A stretch of 64,000 nucleotides of DNA, from assembly GCF_003674095.1 (NCBI RefSeq), contig NZ_RDBF01000008.1, forward strand, positions 1 to 64,000. The letters run 5' to 3'. The notes under the pieces are model-generated. The model searched no databases and had not been told where the DNA came from. It saw only the letters and a list, made by a program, of their open reading frames with translations. Made by a program: the position numbers and the translations under genes. Source of the stretch: Aeromicrobium phragmitis. GTDB lineage: Bacteria; Actinomycetota; Actinomycetes; Propionibacteriales; Nocardioidaceae. Each line of letters starts with the position of its first letter. Position 1 is the first letter of the stretch. Of this stretch, positions 60,480-64,000 are shown in pieces.

Positions 60480-62033
60480 GTGAGCCACGTCTGGTCCGAC
60501 GAGATCGAGGAGATCTCCCGCCGACTTCGCATGGCCGAGCTGCTCGGCGGCGAGGAGAAGATCCGTCGCCAGCACGACGCCGGCCGCAGCACGGTGCGCG
60601 AGCGCATCAGTGAATTGCTCGATGCCGGGAGTTTCGAGGAGGTCGGCGCCCTCGCCGGATTCGCGACCGTGGCCGACGACGGTTCGACGGTCAGCGTGAT
60701 GCCGGCGAACTTCGTGTTCGGCCTCGGTTCGATCGATGGACGCCGGGTGGCGCTGGGGGCCGACGACTTCACCATCCGTGGTGGAGCCGCTGACGCCTCG
60801 ATCATGGCCAAGCAGGTCGACTCCGAGCGGATGGCCGGGGCGATGCGGGTTCCGCTGGTACGCCTCGTCGAGGGCACCGGCGGGGGCGGCAGCGTCCGGA
60901 TGATCGAGGACGCCGGCTACACCTACGTTCCGGCGAACCCCGGCTGGGACTCGGTCGTCGAGAACCTCTCGTTGGTCCCGGTCGTCGCCGCGTGCATGGG
61001 TCCGGTCGCTGGCCTGGGGTCGGGCCGCGTGGTGATGAGCCACTTCAGCGTCTTGATCGAGAGCATCGCGCAGATGTTCGTGGCGGGGCCGGCCGTGGTC
61101 AGACACGCGACCGGGGAAGCCCTCGACAAGGAGCAACTCGGTGGCGCCGAGGTGCACCGGCGCAGCGGGGCCATCGACCGCATCGTGCCCGATGAGAAGG
61201 CGGCCTTGCAGGCCATTCGGGACTTCTTGTCGTTCCTGCCGTCGAGCGTGTACGAGTTGCCGCCGGTCATCGCCGGAGCCGAACCCGCGACGTCCGCCGA
61301 CACCCTCGCCGACGTCGTGCCGCGCAACCGCCGACAGCCGTATCGGCTCCGCGCGATTCTCGATGCGATCTTCGACGCCGGTTCGAACTTCGAGTATGCG
61401 GGGTACGGCGCCTCCGTCTATACCGGACTGGCGCGCCTCGACGGCCATCCCGTGGGTGTGATCGCGACAGACCCCTACAAGGGCGCCACCATGACGCCGA
61501 ACGGCGCCGACGCACTGACCCGTCTCGTCGACCTGTGTGAGACGTTCCACCTGCCGATCGTCAGTCTCACGGACCAGTCCGGGATGATGATCGGTCTCCA
61601 GGCGGAGAAGACCGCCTCGATCCGTCGGGGCGCTCGCGCCGTCGTCGCCGCCTACCAGGCGCGCGTTCCGATGGCGGAGATCATCGTGCGCCGGGTGTTC
61701 GGCGTCGGAGGCGCCGGTCAGATCAATCGCCACCGTTACAACCGCCAGTGGGCGTGGCCCTCGGGCGACTGGGGATCGCTTCCCGTCGAGGGGGGCGTCG
61801 AGGCGGCGTACCGGGCTGACCTGGAGGCCTCGGACGATCCTGAGGCGCTGATGGCGACGATCCACCAACGACTCGAGGTTGCCCGCTCGCCCTTCCGCAC
61901 CGCCGAGCGCTACGGGGTTCAGGACCTGATCGACCCCCGCCGCAGCCGCGAACTGCTCACGCGATGGGTGCGCGACGCCTACCGAGTGCTCCCGGAACTG
62001 GTCGGTCCACCATCGTTCGGAACGAGGCCCTGA
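60480..62033 (+). CDS. Acyl-CoA carboxylase carboxyltransferase subunit
   Basis: A 517-residue carboxyltransferase (PccB/AccD fold, two crotonase-like halves). The N-terminal oxyanion loop is GTGGGGSVRM (about 131-140), while the C-terminal loop reads LTDQSGMMIG instead of the usual CDTPGF, so it is a divergent subgroup. It transfers CO2 from carboxybiotin to an acyl-CoA. The GTG start at 60480 follows GAAGGACGAAGGGG. Biotin carrier upstream, ligase 1 base downstream; the biotin carboxylase partner must be elsewhere or be shared. Confidence 0.89.
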   Translation: MSHVWSDEIEEISRRLRMAELLGGEEKIRRQHDAGRSTVRERISELLDAGSFEEVGALAGFATVADDGSTVSVMPANFVFGLGSIDGRRVALGADDFTIRGGAADASIMAKQVDSERMAGAMRVPLVRLVEGTGGGGSVRMIEDAGYTYVPANPGWDSVVENLSLVPVVAACMGPVAGLGSGRVVMSHFSVLIESIAQMFVAGPAVVRHATGEALDKEQLGGAEVHRRSGAIDRIVPDEKAALQAIRDFLSFLPSSVYELPPVIAGAEPATSADTLADVVPRNRRQPYRLRAILDAIFDAGSNFEYAGYGASVYTGLARLDGHPVGVIATDPYKGATMTPNGADALTRLVDLCETFHLPIVSLTDQSGMMIGLQAEKTASIRRGARAVVAAYQARVPMAEIIVRRVFGVGGAGQINRHRYNRQWAWPSGDWGSLPVEGGVEAAYRADLEASDDPEALMATIHQRLEVARSPFRTAERYGVQDLIDPRRSRELLTRWVRDAYRVLPELVGPPSFGTRP

Positions 62034-62034
62034 C

Positions 62035-63714
62035 ATGACTGATGTCCTCCACACCAGCGCCGAGCTCGAGCAGATCCTCGAGTTCGACTTCGCGACGGCC
62101 GTCGAGGCGCTCGACCATCACGTGGCGCACCACCCCGATCGGCCTGCCGTCCTGTACGGCGAAACGGGTGAGTCGCTGACCTACGGCGAGTTCGGTGGCC
62201 TCACCGACCGGGTGGCGGGCAACCTGGCCCGCCTCGGCCTCGCGCCCGGTGAGCGAGTCAGCCTCCTCACGACCAATCCGCTCGTGTCGACGGTCCTCAT
62301 GTACGGCCTGTGGAAGCTCGGCGCCGTGTACGCGCCGATCAACTTCCAGTACTCCGGGGACCTGCTGGCCTACCAGGTGAACGACACCCGTCCGGCCGCC
62401 TTGTTCGTCGATCGGACGATGCGCGACCGGGTCGAGCAGGTGCGCACCCGGCTGGAGTCCGTGCCACGCACCGTCGTGCTCGACGGTCTTCGCGAGGGCG
62501 AGTTCGCCGAACTCCTCTCGCCGGCGCCGCGCCCCGACGTCCACGTCGCGTTCGACGATCCGGCGAACGTCATCTACACCTCCGGCACCACCGGCCCCTC
62601 CAAGGGCGTCGTCCAGTCTCATCGCTGGGTCAACGGCTACTGCTGGGTCGGTCGCCGGATGCTCACCCCCGAGGACGTCGTCTACAACGACCTGCCGATG
62701 TACCACGTCGGTGGGGCGCACTTCAACGTCGCGCGCGCCCTGTGGTCCGGCGCCTCCGTCAGCCTGTGGGACCGCTTCAGCCCGAGCGATTTCTGGCGCC
62801 GCATCAAGGACACCGGCTGCACCGCGGCGGTGCTGCTGGACGTGATGACTCCGTGGTTGCTGAACGCCGAACCTTCGGATGAGGACCGCCGCAATCCGCT
62901 CAACAAGGTGCACATGCAGCCGCTGCCGGCGAACCACCACAGCTTCGCCCAGCGGTTCGGCATCGACTTCGTCACGTCCGGCTTCGGTCAATCCGAGACC
63001 GGGGCGTCGATCATGACCCTGACTGAGGAGACCGCCGCCGGCGAGGGCACCCCCGAGGAGCTGTACCGGGGCCACTCGCACGAACAGCTGCGTGCGGTCT
63101 TCGAGGAGTACGGCCTGCTCGTGCAGCGCGGTGCGGACCCGATGCCCAAGGGGATCATGGGGACGCCGGCGCCGTTCGTCGAGGTCGAGATCCTGGACGA
63201 GCACGACCGGGTCTGCCCGGTCGGCGTGGTGGGCCAGCTCTCCATGCGCCCGCGGCTGCCCGCCTTGTTCTTCGAGCAGTACCTGGCCAAGCCCGAGGCC
63301 ACCGTCAAGGCCTGGCGCAATCTGTGGTTCCACACCGGTGATGCCGCCGTCCGCGACGAGAACGGCGTGCTCGCCTACATCGACCGCATGGGCGACCGCA
63401 TCCGGGTGCGGGGTGAGAACATCTCGGGCTTCCACATCGAGGAGCTCCTCGTCAAACACCCGTCGATCGCGCTCGCGGCGGTCATCGCCGTGCCGAGCGC
63501 CGAGGGCGACGAGGACGACGTCGTGGCGTTCGTCGAGGTGGCCGACGGCCACGACTTCGATCGCGACGCGATCGACCAGCACTGTCGAGACGCGATGCCG
63601 AAGTTCATGCGGCCGCGCGACGTGATCGCGGTGGACCAGATTCCCCGTACCCCGACCAACAAGATCGAAAAGTACAAGCTGCGCAAGCAGTGGACGGAAG
63701 GACACGCCTCATGA
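62035..63714 (+). CDS. Acyl-CoA ligase (AMP-forming), carnitine/crotonobetaine-ligase-like
   Basis: A 559-residue ANL ligase. P-loop IYTSGTTGPSKGVVQ, A5 motif SGFGQSETGAS, WFHTGDAA, DRMGDRIRVRGENISGFHIEE and C-terminal catalytic lysine in RTPTNKIEKYKLR. The ENISGFHIEE form is typical for CaiC-like ligases. It starts 1 base after the carboxyltransferase stop and ends with an ATGA overlap into a binding-protein gene, so activation, carboxylation and uptake are in one operon. Confidence 0.92.
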   Translation: MTDVLHTSAELEQILEFDFATAVEALDHHVAHHPDRPAVLYGETGESLTYGEFGGLTDRVAGNLARLGLAPGERVSLLTTNPLVSTVLMYGLWKLGAVYAPINFQYSGDLLAYQVNDTRPAALFVDRTMRDRVEQVRTRLESVPRTVVLDGLREGEFAELLSPAPRPDVHVAFDDPANVIYTSGTTGPSKGVVQSHRWVNGYCWVGRRMLTPEDVVYNDLPMYHVGGAHFNVARALWSGASVSLWDRFSPSDFWRRIKDTGCTAAVLLDVMTPWLLNAEPSDEDRRNPLNKVHMQPLPANHHSFAQRFGIDFVTSGFGQSETGASIMTLTEETAAGEGTPEELYRGHSHEQLRAVFEEYGLLVQRGADPMPKGIMGTPAPFVEVEILDEHDRVCPVGVVGQLSMRPRLPALFFEQYLAKPEATVKAWRNLWFHTGDAAVRDENGVLAYIDRMGDRIRVRGENISGFHIEELLVKHPSIALAAVIAVPSAEGDEDDVVAFVEVADGHDFDRDAIDQHCRDAMPKFMRPRDVIAVDQIPRTPTNKIEKYKLRKQWTEGHAS

Positions 63715-64000
63715 CCATTCGATCCCGGGGGAGCGCAGTCGCTGCGGCGCTACTCCTCACTGTGTTGGCCGCCTGCGGCGGTGGTGGCGGTGCCGGTGAC
63801 GCCGACCGGGCGCTGCGGGTGGCGGCCGCGGCCGACGCTTCGTCGCTCGACCCGATCCGCGGCAATGCCGGCACCGACCACGTGCTGCTCTACCCGTTGT
63901 ACGACACCCTCATCTCCTTCACCGAGGGCCTCGAGCCCGAGCCCGGTCTCGCTGAGTCGTGGGAACAGAAGTCCCCGACCGAGCTGACGCTCACCCTTCG
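63711..64000 (+). CDS. ABC substrate-binding lipoprotein, family 5 (truncated by window end)
   Basis: The first 96 residues of a DppA/OppA-type binding protein. A signal peptide with lipobox VLAAC puts the lipidated Cys at residue 22, followed by Gly-rich linker, then AAAADASSLDPIRGNAG and YPLYDTLISFTEG, the opening of the family 5 domain. The ATG overlaps the ligase stop (ATGA). It is a second importer system after the one at 30760-35898; permeases and ATPases are expected beyond the window. Confidence 0.9.
   Translation, partial: MTIRSRGSAVAAALLLTVLAACGGGGGAGDADRALRVAAAADASSLDPIRGNAGTDHVLLYPLYDTLISFTEGLEPEPGLAESWEQKSPTELTLTL

Overview
This is a high-GC actinobacterial chromosome segment. 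Gene order, pervasive leaderless promoters and the family mix fit Nocardioidaceae (Aeromicrobium/Nocardioides-like). The genus is an inference, because no rRNA or tRNA gene is present. I see no transposase, integrase, CRISPR array or plasmid origin.

Positions 1-21,740 are mostly housekeeping. Going left to right they hold a transsulfuration pair (cystathionine beta-synthase and cystathionine gamma-synthase/lyase), a TM2 protein, a fused SecDF, an aldo/keto reductase, and an intergenic stretch with a promoter-driven structured RNA candidate. A block follows with the same content as M. tuberculosis Rv2671-Rv2681: RNase D, DUF3000, hemE, hemY/cgoX, hemQ, msrB and a RibD-C reductase. Next come an AbrB-type membrane protein and a sulfite reductase operon (sir, a zinc-ribbon microprotein, a sirohydrochlorin chelatase), which is preceded by a 26-residue leader peptide ending Met-Met-Cys-Arg. 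Two membrane proteins, a YbaK protein and a 46-residue Pro/Asp-rich microprotein close the region.

Positions 21,850-64,000 are a dense acyl-CoA catabolic island: five AMP-forming acyl-CoA ligases, three acyl-CoA dehydrogenases, five crotonases, a MaoC hydratase, a thiolase, two SDRs, two zinc-free MDR reductases, and a thioesterase. There is also a one-polypeptide biotin-dependent acyl-CoA carboxylase, a separate biotinyl protein and carboxyltransferase, and a complete Dpp/Opp-type ABC importer with the start of a second one. Add an MFS exporter, a phosphotriesterase-like lactonase, and a HAD protein, an APH-type kinase and an ACAD11-type dehydrogenase that together match the three domains of vertebrate ACAD10/ACAD11.

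Four TetR genes lie in the island. I find three recurrent palindromes there: TTGAA-N6-TTCAA (six sites), TTGAC-N6-GTCAA (six sites) and TAAGC-N4-GCTTA (three sites). They sit in the promoter regions of most catabolic operons, so the island looks like three interleaved regulons. My working model (inference) is that an imported acid or lactone is opened by the lactonase and activated to CoA. It would then be phosphorylated and dehydrated at C4 by the kinase/ACAD11-type pair and finished by beta-oxidation, with carboxylation as a parallel route.
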